Shown here piece by piece: positions 33,850-45,649 of a stretch of DNA of 64,000 nt. The first letter of the stretch is position 1. Every line of letters begins with the position of its first letter. Origin of the DNA: Diadema setosum (Eukaryota; Echinodermata; Echinoidea; Diadematoida; Diadematidae); NCBI GenBank assembly GCA_033980235.1, contig CM067077.1, positions 4,361,367 to 4,425,366 on the forward strand. The letters are read 5' to 3'. The position numbers were made by a program, and so were the translations under genes. Under the pieces are notes generated by a model. The model ran no database searches and was not told the DNA's origin. It worked only from the letters and a program-made list of their open reading frames with translations.

Positions 33850-35070
33850 TGACTCATGCTTTTTATTCATGCTTTATACTGGATATTCAGGATATGGTAT
33901 TAACCCAATTGAACGAGTCTATAGTGTCGAATGCCTTAGCTGAGCAAGAACAGGTCATTGGTGTGTTTATGAACGAAGAATTCGACACTCGTGACTACAC
34001 TATCCTTATACGCAAATTACAGTTTTTATGGAGTTCGGGGCATTTCATTGGTATGGTTTAAACATTATTTGTCAAACAAAAAGCAATATGTCTGCTATGA
34101 ATCAAGCAAGTCTGAATCATTACCTATACAATGTGGGGTCCCACAAGGCTTTATATTCATAAGCCCCTTACTCTGCTTGGTGTATGTTATATACATCAAT
34201 GATATTTCAAACTCAGCTTTGTTACTATACAATACATTCTATTTGCCGAAGATACCAAGGTATTTTGTTATTCAGGTTCTAAGCCACTCCTACAAACTTT
34301 TAATACTGAATTGCCGGAATTGTCCACATGGTTAAGAGCAATAGATTATTACTTAATTAAAAAAAAAGACTAATAAATTATTATTCATTTTTCATAATAG
34401 GAAGAATTATACGATACGTAACATCCCAATATCATGGTGGATGGTACATTATTGAACAAAAAGAGAGCACTATATTTCCTGGGATTTGTATAACTGAAAA
34501 TTTGAAATGGAACGTTCATATGAAATTTCTCGTAATGTAGGTGAAATTCATAAGCTAAAGTATTATGTTCCAACATTTTACTCATGCTTTATACCTCCTT
34601 GATGTTATCGTACATATCATAATGCAACATTTTCTGGGCAACCTCAAAAACTTATAATGATTACTTTTATAGAAGAAAGCCATACGTATATGCACTAACT
34701 CAAGTTTTCAGGATCATTCAGATCCCTTCGTTGCAGAATAGGAAACACTCAAGGTAAATGAATTTTTTTTTTTCCAAAATTCATTTTCTTTTTAAGTTTT
34801 GTTTTCATAACAGTCATGTAAAATTTTCCTTTTTCTCCTTATTTCAGTTGAACAAGGACATACGCTCTTATCCTATTAGAGAATCTGAAAAATATAATAA
34901 TCGTAAAACGCTAGATGGCTCTGAAATCTATCAGACACACCGGATCCGATATTTGGAACTGTCTTCCTTGTGATCGCTTGTGATATTCGAAATATAAAGA
35001 TGATATATCTTTTTAAGAAAGCTTTAAAAAAGAATGCTACCCTCCAGATATCAATGATCCTTTAATATGT
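33850..35070 (+). pseudogene. Decayed CR1/Jockey-like LINE reverse transcriptase
   Basis: In pieces across frames: VIGVFMNEEFDTRDYTILIR (palm A region), WFKHYLSNKKQYV, IQCGVPQGF (the conserved CGVPQGS block), then VIYINDISNS, a GI-x-E-N-L-K-W-N-V-H-M piece near 34490, and IWNCLP ... FKKALKKECY at 34920-35040. The order is that of a non-LTR reverse transcriptase. The FADD box is not preserved and many stops interrupt it, so it is an old inactive copy. It lies in the receptor's second intron on the opposite strand. Confidence 0.75.
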
Positions 35071-36059
35071 TGATGCATGTGTGCTGTGCATAAACTTCTT
35101 TGTAGTAAGTACACGTATTTGATTTTCTTTCCTCGCCATGTGCCGTTCACTATAAAGTAGTGAATCTATCAGAAACAAAACAGCAATGTGGACTGCTAAA
35201 TTGCGTTATCTGGCACTGTACAGGAGAAAATGGAGATGGATAGAAGGGGATGGGTATCCCCCCCACACACACACACAACACACGCACACACTAGGGAGCT
35301 TTTGCATTTTTAGATTTGAAATTCAACGAACTGATGCATATATTATACCACGAAATTTTCAATCAAAAATGTGAGAAACACATAATCAGGACAATTTGAA
35401 TAATTGTTAGATCGTAGTAATTCCCTGTATGCGTCTTTTCACTGATGGGGAGGTGGAACTATGGAGGAGTGTGTGGTTAAGATCCCCCTACATGAAAGAA
35501 TTGTTGCCTTTTTAGAATCGAATTGAACTATGTATCACTTTTGGTGGGATTTCAAGAAATGTTCAAATAATAAAGTAAGAAAAATAGACATGATGAATGT
35601 TGAGCATTATGCTAAATAGTATTCAGCTGCGGCCGGAGTGCAAAGAGACCCACGATCAATGCACAATCGGCGTATTTCTGCAACTGAATTATAACACCGA
35701 TAAAAACCCCCTGTAGACCTACATAGTCTTCATGTTTATTTTTTCGATAAAGATTTCGAAATCTCATCCTCAGAGTTCAATAAGACCTACATCTGTTTCC
35801 TAAAGTCATATTGGAAACTTCCATTCCTCGACTTCCATGGGGAAGGACGTGTATGAGTAGCGCTCTCCGACCGACGGCCACCGCCCTTCCTTTTACGCTT
35901 GGAATGCAGGCATTACTCCACTGACAACATAACTTATGGATTAATAGAACTGCATTTCTGTTACCTCCTTATTTTGATAGTCCACATAAGGAAGAACTCA
36001 TCACTTTCTGCGAACTTTCATTCATTTATTTGAACCTCTATTGTTACGTTCACTTCAAC
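35071..36059. other. Nothing coding recognised
   Basis: CA microsatellite at 35263-35290. 35830-35930 is more GC-rich and may be 5' leader sequence of the retroelement that follows. Confidence 0.4.
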
Positions 36060-36952
36060 ATGGCGGGCCACCCTGACCGCATGCCTATGCCCGTTCTACA
36101 CGCCCGAAGGAGAAGCCTAGGGCACCGCATGCCGCCCAGCCCGTCCAGCCCACGAGTGATAGCAGTTCCCACACTGATACCACTGAATCGCCAAGTGATG
36201 CTTCCAACCTAACTCTAGCTGACATTCAACGGTCTATTTCCCGCTCATCCGCTTCAGTCTGCGAGAAACTGGACGCCCTGAAGCTAGAAGTTAATGCAGT
36301 AAATGGCATGCTCTCGGAATTGGGAGCCTCGGTTTCTATGAACACTGACAAAATCATCGAAATCGAACAGAGGAAGCTTCCAGATATTGTTAACAAGATG
36401 GCGGACGAGATCTCCAAACTCAACGATAAGTTAACCGCAATGGAAATTCATGGCCGACGGAGTAACCTCCTATTCTACGGAGTAACGGAATCACCAAATG
36501 AGCAAATTGACCGGGTTCTTCACGATGTCTTCATTTATCTCGGGATCAGCGCGACCGATGCTGATGGCATCCAGCTAGCTAACGCTCACCGACTTCCTCG
36601 CCGCGACTTCGGTTCCAACCAGGCCACTGGTGGGCCGTCCCGCGACCCTCCCCCGAGAGCTATCATCGCCAGATTTGTGTTTATGCGCGACAGGAACCTT
36701 GTTCTCAACGCGTTCGATACACGGCAGCGTCAACCGCGGGCTAGCGATGACCTAGGAACCCCCAACCGCAGAATTACCGTGCGTACCGATCTACCGCCCA
36801 GTCTGAAAGCTCGGAGAGGTGAGCTTGCGAAGATCGCCTACGACCTCCGAAAGCAGAAAGGAGTCTCCACAAAAATACTACTCGCGGGAACCAAGGTTGT
36901 ACTGAAATGGGAAGAAAAAGTTGCTACAGACTGGAATCTATACCATGAGTAA
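36060..36952 (+). pseudogene. LINE ORF1-like protein (coiled coil plus RRM-like)
   Basis: The 214-codon open frame at 36308-36952 has a Leu/Lys/Glu-rich coiled-coil start (IEQRKLPDIVNKMADEISKL) followed by RRSNLLFYGVTESPNEQI, then NAHRLPRR and RAIIARFVFMRDRNLVLNAF. This is the order of L1/Tx1-type ORF1 proteins (coiled coil, RRM-like, C-terminal nucleic-acid-binding part). The frame is open further upstream, and the best start (36060, MAGHPDRMPMPV) lies in a different frame, so at least one frameshift is present. Its GC-rich codon use differs from the AT-rich ORF2 at 38703, so the two may belong to different insertions. Confidence 0.65.
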
Positions 36953-38702
36953 TATCCTTTCACTTATTTTTTTTTTCTTCTTCATCCATGCATTTGGTAG
37001 ACCTAATTAAACTCTGTTACTACTGAAACCAGTTTCCTAATACTGACAGTACATTCAATGGCAATTGTTTCATATTATTTGTTAATCGTTTATAATGTAA
37101 CCAAAGGTGATGATACATAATGTCATATATACAGGAGCGAAAAGGGAAAAGAGCTGAATCATATTTTCTTACTGATATAGGCATCCTATTTACTCATTTT
37201 GATGTTCCACCGAAACATGTATCAAATACCTGTCGGAGAAGTAGACCAACTGCCATGTTGATTAGAAGCAGGGTCTTATAGCTGGTTTGGCGACTGAGCT
37301 GCGACTCGATGTACTGTGTGTGGGTCGGGAGGCTCTCCCCCGGGTAATGTACGCAACGATTCACAAAAGCTTGATTACTTTTATTCCTTTCCTTGCGTGT
37401 GTTCATTTCCTCTTTTGCTTCTCTCAGAGAGGAAAGACTGTTATAACATCTTCAAGATATTTTTTTACATTTTTTTTTGGGGGGGGGGGGGGGCAGACAA
37501 CATTATATCGTAAGCTGGTACGTGAAACCAATGCCATGTTCTCCTTTTTTTACTGCCACTATAAACACCAGCAAGATATATTTTGTACTAAATTCACTAA
37601 ATGTTACCTGTTTTTAAGAGTATGTCTTTCTTTAAAGGTTATTCTAGCATGATTCAGATACAAACATTATTTTTTATTATCAACAGGAGGATCATAATAC
37701 GAAATTATGTATTTATATAATATAGACAGTCATGCTGCTGCCTGTTTTTTTCTCTCCACATCCTTCTCAGATGTGTTCTGATTTATAATGGTTGATTAGG
37801 GAGAACGCCAGAATGGAGTGCATCTTTCTTATTTATATATTTTTTTCCCCACGAATTCAGAAGTATTCACTTCATGCTTTACTACAAACTTACGTTATTA
37901 CGTATGTAAAAGGACCCTCTTTTGAGGGGTTTTGGTATATTCATTTTCTATGATGCAGTACCTTACTTAATGAACCTTATCATTAACTACACCAATTCAA
38001 TTTTAAATTCAGTTCATGGACCAAAAAACTAAATTCTGCAATTATTGTAAATTGCATCAGGGAGGGGAGGGTGGGTTGGCCGTCGATATCTCATGACTCT
38101 AAGAAATGTACAGTTTGAATTTTTTGTCACCTTATTATCACTTGTGATGTGCTCTAAGGTAGAGCCAGTGTTGTACATGCTTATTTTTCTTTTGTTTGTT
38201 TCTACGTTTTTGTCTGAATGTTACATCTTCGTATTTATTAGCAATGCCAAGTGTGCATGTCTGCTCTTAGGGAAGGTCACATGTTCGCAATTCTTTATTG
38301 AACCTACAGAAATATTATTCGCACCAGTTGAATCTATGTATCCACTGTATCCATTGTATACATTGTTTCACGCGTTAGCCCATCGAGTGACACATTCCAT
38401 TCGTGTTTGCAGAACCCCAGTACTTTTTATTCGCTCACTCGCTATTAGCACTTCCGAATTCCATGCATTGATGCTGGTGTATTTTTCCCCGTCCTTACGT
38501 AAACATGTTTTTCCACTGTCGGCAATAGCTGCTCAGGTGCATACATGTCTCCAGGACAAACATTATTACGTGTCTTTTACCACCTTGTATCTTGGTCAAT
38601 GGCAATATGTCATGTTCAGTATTTCTCATTTTGCACATTTTGTCACATTTCTCAACGAAAATACTGTGGAAAATAGGATGATTTGCATAGAGTTTTATCC
38701 CA
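36953..38702. other. Between ORF1-like and ORF2; no clear gene
   Basis: Contains poly-T and poly-G (37468-37494). 38093-38716 is open for 207 codons but shows no domain and is probably LINE leader sequence. Confidence 0.4.
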
Positions 38703-41700
38703 ATGAATATGAGTGATACTCTTGCAGATGTTCAATTATCGGAAGGTGGAAGTTCTGTAACCACTACAAATAATGAGAACGATGATAATTTTGCTTCTAA
38801 AATGTTTTTAACCACAGAATCTGATGAATTAAAATTAGATTTTGATCCTAATGATATTCCAGCTCATATGTTTTCTACAAGTTACTGCTTAGAAAAAGAT
38901 CTCATTTCATCATCCCATTCTGACCCAAATCAACTTTACATTTCTCATTTTAATATAAGGAGTTTAAACCAACATTTTGATCAGTTTCTTTTATTCATTG
39001 ATGAATTACGATTCACACATGGTGTCATCGGCCTCAGTGAAACATGGTTACAGGAGATGTCACCTTCCTCTTTATTTCACATTGATCGATTTAAACTAAT
39101 AACAAATAATAGATTGTGTAAGAAAGGAGGTGGAGTTGGTTTTTATGTCACAGAAAATTTAAACCATCGGTTATTAAAGGAGTTCAGTTTTATGACAGAA
39201 TTTTTTGAAAGTATTTTCATCGAGATAAAAGTACAAAATAAAGGAAATGTAATTGTCGGGGAAATTAACAGGCCACCAAATTCGAATTTAACTGAGTTTG
39301 TTGAATTACTCGATAGCATTTTGTTGAACCAGTATCTTAGAAATAAAACATGTTTTCTTATGGGTGATTTTAATTTAAATCTTTTAAATTATGATAATTA
39401 TAATTGTCAAGAGTTTCTTAATCAAATGTTGTCTAAGTCTTTTATTCCTCTTATAAGAAAACCTACAAGAATCACAGATATTTCTTCTACTTTAATCGAT
39501 AATATATTTGTTAATAAGTTATCTTCTCCTATTTTACCTGGTATTGTAGTTACTGATATCTCCGATCATTTTCCTGTGTATGCACTTATTGGTAACATTC
39601 ACACTCTGACAGAAAGTGCGCACAACAATGCCGGTTTTCGTGTTATGTCAGAGTCAAATATTAATAGACTTAGAGAAAAGTTAAAACTCGTTGACTGGTC
39701 GATTGTTTATAATCAAAATGACGTTAACTTGTCATTTGATTTATTCATTGACATTTTAATTACTCAGCTCAATACTGTTATCCCTTGTCGTAAATGTTTT
39801 AGATTAAATTATAAAAAAGTACCTCGGCAGCCATGGGTTACTAAATCACTTTTAAAATCTATCAATAAGAAAAACAAATTGTTTCGTAACTATCGTAAAG
39901 TACCCACTGTTATGAACAAGTCCCGATATACTCGGTATCGTAATATCCTCACTTCTTCATTACGGTTAGCCAAACGGATGTATTTTATGAATAAATTCGA
40001 TAAATGCAAATATGATGTGAAGGGTACGTGGAGGGTGATAAATCAGGCGTTGAAATGTAATACTGACAATAATGCTCCTAGTTATATTCAAGAGGATGAT
40101 GTTCGTACTGATGACCCCATAGACATAGCTGAAGTTTTTAATGATTTTTTTTTGTACACATTGGCCCAAATCTGGCTGACAAAATCCCTTCAGCGCACCA
40201 GGAATTTCACTCTTTTCTGGATGATAGAAATGTGGCATCTTTATTTTTTGTACCGATTGTTGAAGATGAAATAATAAAGATTGTTGATAGATTAAATAAC
40301 AAAAAAAGTTCGGGATATGATGGAATCACAGATTTTTTGGTAAAAAACGTGATTCATGAAATAATTTCACCTCTTACTTTTATTTTAAATCAATCCTTAT
40401 CTAGTGGTAAAGTTCCTTGTAAAATGAAAGTAGCCAGAGTTGTCCCCATTTTTAAAAAAGGGCGAAAAGATTTTGTTAATAATTATCGTCCTATTTCTCT
40501 TTTAACTTCCTTTTCAAAGATACTCGAAAGACTTGTGTATAAACGTACCCTTAATTTTCTTCTTCAGTCAAAAATTTTACTGATTCTCAATTTGGATTTC
40601 GCAAAAAACATAGTACAACTCACGCATTACTCAAGTTCATTGATAAGATAAAAAACATAGTACAACTCACGCATTACTCAAGTTCATTGATAAGATAGCT
40701 CATGCTATAGATGATGCATCTCATACTGTTGGTGTTTTTCTTGATTTTTCAAAGGCGTTTGATACAATAGATCATGATATTTTACTTTATAAGTTAAATC
40801 ATTACGGAATTCGGGGTAAGGCGCTAGAATGGTTTTCTGATTATCTGACAAATAGAAAACAATTTGTAAGTATCCACGGTCACGATTCCCAACCTAAGTT
40901 AATTTCTTGTGGTGTTCCCCAGGGTTCCCTGTTAGGTCCACTTCTTTTTATTCTGTATATTAACGATATTCAGAACTCATCTAAGATCCTTTCCTTCGTT
41001 TGTTTTGCAGACGATACAAATTTGTTCTTTTCTCATCAAAATCCTGATGAGCTTATAAACATAATAAATGAAGAACTTGTTTCTGTTCAATCTTGGATTT
41101 TTGCAAACAAACTTTCCTTAAACATTGAAAAAACTCATTATATTTTGTTTAGTAATTCCCCACCTGTACTACCTATCTCTGTCAAGATCAACAACATTGA
41201 TTTGTCACAGGTCAATAGTACAAAATTTTTGGGTCTTTACATTGATAGTGATTTATCTTGGAGAACCCATGTTGGTTATGTAACTAGAATTATTGCTAGA
41301 AATACTGGGGTTCTAAACAAACTTAGTTATTATTTTCCATGTAATATTCTACAGAGTATATATTCAACTTTGATATCTCCCTATATTAATCATGGGATTC
41401 TGGCGTGGGGAAATGCTTCTAAAAACCTTATCGATTCGTTATTCATTGTGCAAAAACGCGCTATTAGAATTGTAAACCACGCTGGATATTTATCGCACAC
41501 GAATGAACTTTTTGTGAGCAATAAAATTTTGAAAATTCATGAGTTATTTTCCTACAACGTTTGCCTGTTTATGTTTCAATTCTCAACTGTCCAATTACCA
41601 GATGCATTTTCTCAAATGTTTACAAGAAACTATACATTTCATGATTATCCAACCCGCCAACGTTATGCGTATCACCTTCAACGTACCCGAACAATTTTTT

Positions 41701-41844
41701 TGCGAAAAAAAAACTATTATGTTCACTGGGCCTAAGTACTGGAATGAACTCCCTACGGAACTTACAAGCTGCACCACTTTAGCCTCATTTAAACGAAAAT
41801 TAAAACAATATCTTTTGAGCAGCTACGGCTTGCATATTGTATAG
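38703..41844 (+). pseudogene. CR1/Jockey-like LINE ORF2 (endonuclease and reverse transcriptase)
   Basis: The first frame (38703-40274) carries an AP-type endonuclease: SHFNIRSLN (N84), GLSETWL (E113), MGDFNLNLLN (D222, N224) and ISDHFPVYA (H289). The usual Y-R-P-P block reads N-R-P-P. Reverse transcriptase follows in pieces: NYRPISLLTSFSKILER, DSQFGFRKKHSTTHALLKF, FLDFSKAFDTIDHD, CGVPQGSLLGPLLFILYIND, FADDTN (41004-41021) and the C-terminal GPKYWNELP ... FKRKLKQYL. Four frame changes break it: a T run near 40150, a base change near 40570, a 47-bp tandem duplication at 40603-40696 and an A run near 41705. It is therefore inactive. L1-type motifs are absent. Confidence 0.85.
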
Positions 41845-42640
41845 TACTTGTTGCTCAGTATTTTTACCCTTGTCTATCTTATTTAACTTCTATTAGTAGT
41901 CCGACTGGATCCTAACCATGTACATTATTATCTTCGATCAGTCTGCCTGTTGCGCTCTCTAAAGCACTTACTGTTACATTCGATTGTTGGAATTCTTGAG
42001 CGTGGCAGCTGTCTGTAACCATGGTCACACGGCCTGCATGGTTTAGGACCCCGATGGAATTTTGACTCATGAGCTCCATTGTCCTTGTGTGTATATTTTG
42101 TATTCACGACAAAATTCTATTAGCCCACCTTCCATTTATGTATTTATGCCAAACTGTTACGTCATCATCTATACCTCCATACCCACTCAAATCCTGACAA
42201 TCTCAGTCGCTGTTCTCTCATTGTCCTTATTTGTAGTAGGGTATAGTTGCAACATGTGACCTTTCTGTATTTTATTCTGTATTTTATTTAGTGACACTTA
42301 TTTGATTTGATCTTTGTTCGTTTTAATCGGATCCCCCAGTTATAATATGGTCTAAAAAAATATTTGTACTTATGTTTCCCCAAATCTGATTATATCACGG
42401 GACCTGCGGCTCTATACAAGCTTGCTTTTACGCAGGCCCCATCATATTTTTTTTTTCGCATTATGATCTCAGTTTAACTCGCATGTATACAGACCTTGTG
42501 TATACCAAGACAAACATTTGAACATTCCGGTGAAGTTCTATTTTGAATTATGTTCTGTATAAATTTCGCATCAATTTACTTTATATTGTGATATATGTGA
42601 GAAAATATGAAAAATAAATTGAAATGAAAATGAAATTGAT
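41845..42640 (+). mobile_element. LINE 3' untranslated region and tail
   Basis: Sequence after the ORF2 stop, ending in AAAAATAAATTGAAATGAAA-type short repeats at 42608-42640. This resembles the short-repeat tails of CR1-like LINEs. Confidence 0.6.
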
Positions 42641-43409
42641 AAGAGATAAGTTTAATCATTTTGCATTAGAAAACCTTTACAGCCTGTATACAATTCTTAA
42701 GGAACTTTTGACAAGCTTTAAAGAATAGACATGGGGCGGTAATTGCGTAACAAAGAAGGCATCTTCTTTCTTGTATTGTTATGAGTTTGCAAGTTTTATT
42801 TTACCCAGGATGATACCAGCAGTTAGTGATAAGTAACTTTTATGAATATAAAAGGGGAAACAATATCCAACATTATTTCCTTTCATAGATCATTACTAAT
42901 CAAGTTGTTCAATGCATCCAGACCTACTTAACCGCTAGATTTGACCACTAGAGTTGATCACGTGATAAAGCGTAGTTTTGCCCATCACATCACCTGAGAA
43001 GAAAAGTTCGTTACACTCTATGGTGATAGTCATTTTTGTTTGCTGATCTCTTAGTCCACACAGTCCTAACGCGTGCTATCACTTATACTCATAGGCCCGA
43101 ATTCACGAAGGTGGTACAAATGAAACCACAAAATAATATAGTTACAAATTTGTTGTAAGCGCCAGCCTACGTCTAAAGTTGACTCGTATGTTTACCGTAC
43201 CGTGCGTGTACGTTGACTTGCTCGTGTTTCGGAATGTTCAGCGTTTTTAGAAACAACATGATTATAGTAAGTGAAGGTAGCCTAAGCCCTAAAGGATACC
43301 TATACCCAGTGCCGTATACGGCACTGCCTATACCTACCTAGGATAGGTAGACGTCTAGACGTCTAGATGTGGAATATAAAGCAAACAATCAACTTTTGGT
43401 TTCAGGCAA
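42641..43409 (-). other. Intron 2, 5' end
   Basis: Nothing coding. Short palindromes CAGTGCCGTATACGGCACTG (43308-43327) and a GACGTCTA repeat (43350-43368). Confidence 0.45.
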
Positions 43410-43525
43410 TGAGACAAACTATCACTTCCTCGGCGATCTGAATGCGTATGCTATATCTTTCCTCAGCTGCGCTTCGGAAAGATAGCTACAACCAGATCGC
43501 CTCAGAAGTGATAGTTTGTCCCATC
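43410..43525. repeat. Inverted repeat, about 116 bp
   Basis: GAGACAAACTATCACTTCCT near 43412 faces AGAAGTGATAGTTTGTCCC near 43504. The arms continue through GCGATCTG / CAGATCGC. Confidence 0.65.
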
Positions 43526-43761
43526 ACTTTCACCAACTTTGATTATTTGCTTATTATTATACTCAAGAAGCATATCACATGATGTATGCATGTTTAGTGA
43601 AAGGTTCAAACAGCTGTCAAAATGACCTTGTGCCATTTCACTTTATTACATGTTGTTTGTTTGTTTGTTCCGTAAATTCCTTAAAAGGGTAGGAGCGGAT
43701 TTAGTGGATTATTTTTGAAGTATGTACAAAAGCAACAACAAAACCTTATAGTACAGTTTAC

Positions 43762-43905
43762 CTCCTTTTCTACCAGATCGCTCCGATCCAAATTTCCCAA
43801 ATCCGCTGACTGTAATCCACTGTCTGTCAGGGACTTGTTCGATTTCACAGTCCGTTAGTCCACGTTTTCTATACCAAGATCGATTGCCAAAATCGCAAGA
43901 GAAAT
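43762..43905 (-). CDS. MAM domain, N-terminal exon
   Basis: Acceptor TTACCCAACAG|AT and donor GGAG|GTAAAC bound 144 nt, phase 1-1. It encodes DFSCDFGNRSWYRKRGLTDC followed by EIEQVPDRQWITVSGFGKFG. The order C-D-F ... C-x-x-x-Q-x-x-D-x-Q-W is the opening of a MAM domain. It joins the signal peptide so that the mature protein would begin close to the MAM domain. The matching C-terminal half is 27 kb away at 16436-16576. About 65 residues of a normal 160-residue MAM are not accounted for. Confidence 0.7.
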
Positions 43906-44170
43906 CTGTTGGGTAACATTAAAGCGTATTAAAAAGTATTTATCACTGCGTTGTTACTGGTACAGAATTCTACTCAGGGTACCAACCTTACGGGTTAATT
44001 CTATGTACAAAGTTTAGTTATTGACGCGTTCACTCTTCCGAGAGGTCCGAGCATTACTCTGGCTCACTCCTCCCCCCCCCCCCCACTTTCTCTCTACCAA
44101 AAAGAATAATCATTATATTAATTTTGTCGGTGAGAAAAAAAAAAAAACAATGTCTGGTATTGTGAGATAA
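43906..44170 (-). other. Intron 1
   Basis: Poly-C run at 44072-44084. No exon. Confidence 0.5.
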
Positions 44171-44520
44171 ACAGTCATTATTTTTTTTTCTCGAAAACAA
44201 TAAGACGTATTATCAGTACATTCAAGATAACTAAATTTAAGTTTACAACTGACTGATAATAGAATGAAAAGATATTAAAGTTATTCAGGATAGTAGAATA
44301 ACCAACTGTGATCTAATTGAATTATACTGAACGTATATCACAGATGAAACACAGTAATTTTTTTTTTCTCGAAAAGAATAAGACGTATCATCAGGAAATC
44401 CAAACACAACTGACATTACATTTACGATAGACTGATAACAGAATGAAAAGATATTTGAGCTATCCCGGATAATGGAATAACCGGTAATCTGACTGCATTA
44501 TGGTGAATAAATGATGGGCT
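44171..44520. repeat. 178-bp tandem duplication
   Basis: CTCGAAAACAATAAGACGTA at 44190 recurs with changes at 44368. Both copies continue through GACTGATAA-AGAATGAAAAGATATT and GGAATAACC. Confidence 0.7.
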
Positions 44521-44716
44521 TGTAATGCGGAAGGCTTTTGTTAAAAGGAAATAGTCTTAATTGCACTTGCTTTCCGAGTTGCATATATGTAATATACATT
44601 ACATTTTAAATAAGATTACTTTCTTTGATATTGTGTTGTTAGCACCATCACTGTGTATTTAAAAAGTCTAGCCCTTGAATAAAGTAATCAAGTTCAAACA
44701 AATATAAGATCCTCAC

Positions 44717-44777
44717 CCACAGCCATCGTTGAACTGAGAAGGTACATCACCATGTACGCAAGGAGCAAGGACGCCAT
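44717..44777 (-). CDS. First coding exon (signal peptide) of receptor gene B
   Basis: ATG at 44777 starts MASLLLAYMVMYLLSSTMAV, a compact hydrophobic leader. The donor GTGG|GTGAGG follows in phase 1. Joined to the next exon it reads TMAVDFSC, giving a plausible cleavage site after Ala and a mature protein starting at the MAM domain. The context before the ATG (CTGAGAAA) and the 5' UTR are shared with the paralogous exon at 969-1032. The start choice is supported by this conservation and by the absence of another in-frame ATG nearby. Confidence 0.8.
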
Positions 44778-45480
44778 TTTCTCAGAGGTCGATTACGAAG
44801 TGATGGTGATCGCAGATAGACCGAGACTGGAACAACAATGGCATGCTCGACACGAATGTTCTCATCAAAACCACGGAAGCGTCGTGAGAGAAGGTTGTAT
44901 TGATTGAAATGATCCTTCTTTGCTGCTCACCCGGGATCATTTGAAAACCACAGAAATCTCAGGCCTAAAAATTGGAATACCCCGCCAGCGAATAAGTGCA
45001 TCGAAACTTACACGCTCATCGAAAACCTTCGACTCTAGTCAAGATTCTTCGGCTATGTGCGCACTTAGGACCTACAAAGAGAGGTGTTATGAATGCGTAC
45101 ACAATTCTTTATGGGATCGTGTATACCCGAATCGCACCAGCCTTCTCACAGCATTATAACTCAGGTAGTAGTCAACAGTGTGAATACGATATGATATGAT
45201 ACTTTTGCAAAGTACCGAAGAGGAAACTATCTATCTTAAAGTATGAACACTCTACTCCATGTTTAAATTGTTGATGAATACAGAGAAAGATTTCATAAAA
45301 TGTTAGGGTTTTAAGGGTGCTTTTGAGAACAACCACAAGCACAAGTTAGATGGATTCATGTCATCACGTCGCAGGACTTCTCACGAACGAAAGAAAATTC
45401 TTTAACTCATCAACAGATTTACTCGTATCAAATGTAATCGAAAAATGAATGTATAAAATTTTATCAATTTATTTTATTAT
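44778..45480 (-). promoter_or_regulatory. 5' UTR and upstream region of gene B
   Basis: The first 60 bases parallel 1033-1090. 45290-45470 (GGGTGCTTTTGAGAACAACC, ATGTAATCGAAAAATGAATG) recurs at 46690-46845 and, in part, at 1340-1430. These are diverged copies of one upstream block. No TATA box could be placed with confidence. Confidence 0.45.
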
Positions 45481-45487
45481 CATAACG

Positions 45488-45642
45488 CAGGGCTCCACAC
45501 TAACTTTTATTTTTGGTGGCCCAAAGGCAAACATCCGACCTTTTTTGGTGGCCATCAAATTCTTCATTTCTGAAATTTTGGTGGCCCGACTTGCGTTTTT
45601 GGTGGCCCCGGGCCACTGGGCCACCGTTAGTGTTCAGCCCTG
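45488..45642. mobile_element. 155-bp MITE with 7-bp target duplication
   Basis: Ends CAGGGCTCCACACTAAC and GTTAGTGTTCAGCCCTG are inverted repeats with two mismatches. The flanks CATAACG (45481-45487 and 45643-45649) are identical. The body repeats TTTTTGGTGGCC. The CAGGGCT...AGCCCTG ends resemble hAT-type MITEs, but hAT usually gives 8 bp. Confidence 0.85.
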
Positions 45643-45649
45643 CATAACG

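Larger units (their letters stand above)
6642..44777 (-). other. Gene span: MAM-CUB-CUB single-pass receptor
   Basis: Exons seen, in transcription order: 44777-44717 (signal peptide), 43905-43762 (MAM start), 16576-16436 (MAM end), 15810-15646 (Ser/Thr stalk), 13040-12717 (CUB), 11886-11524 (CUB), 9564-9460 (linker), 8224-8137 (TM) and 7035-6642 (tail). All junctions up to the TM exon are phase 1, and the TM/tail junction is phase 2. Every join is open. MAM and CUB are adhesion and protein-interaction modules of secreted and membrane proteins, and the tail carries several Tyr motifs, so a cell-surface receptor or docking protein is likely. A middle MAM exon of about 60-70 codons is expected in the 27-kb second intron but was not found. 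I do not recognise a named orthologue. Confidence 0.75.

Noticed and set aside
38093..38716. 207-codon plus-strand frame before LINE ORF2
   Set aside because: No domain, AT-rich, Phe/Leu-rich composition, and directly upstream of ORF2. More likely LINE leader than a gene.
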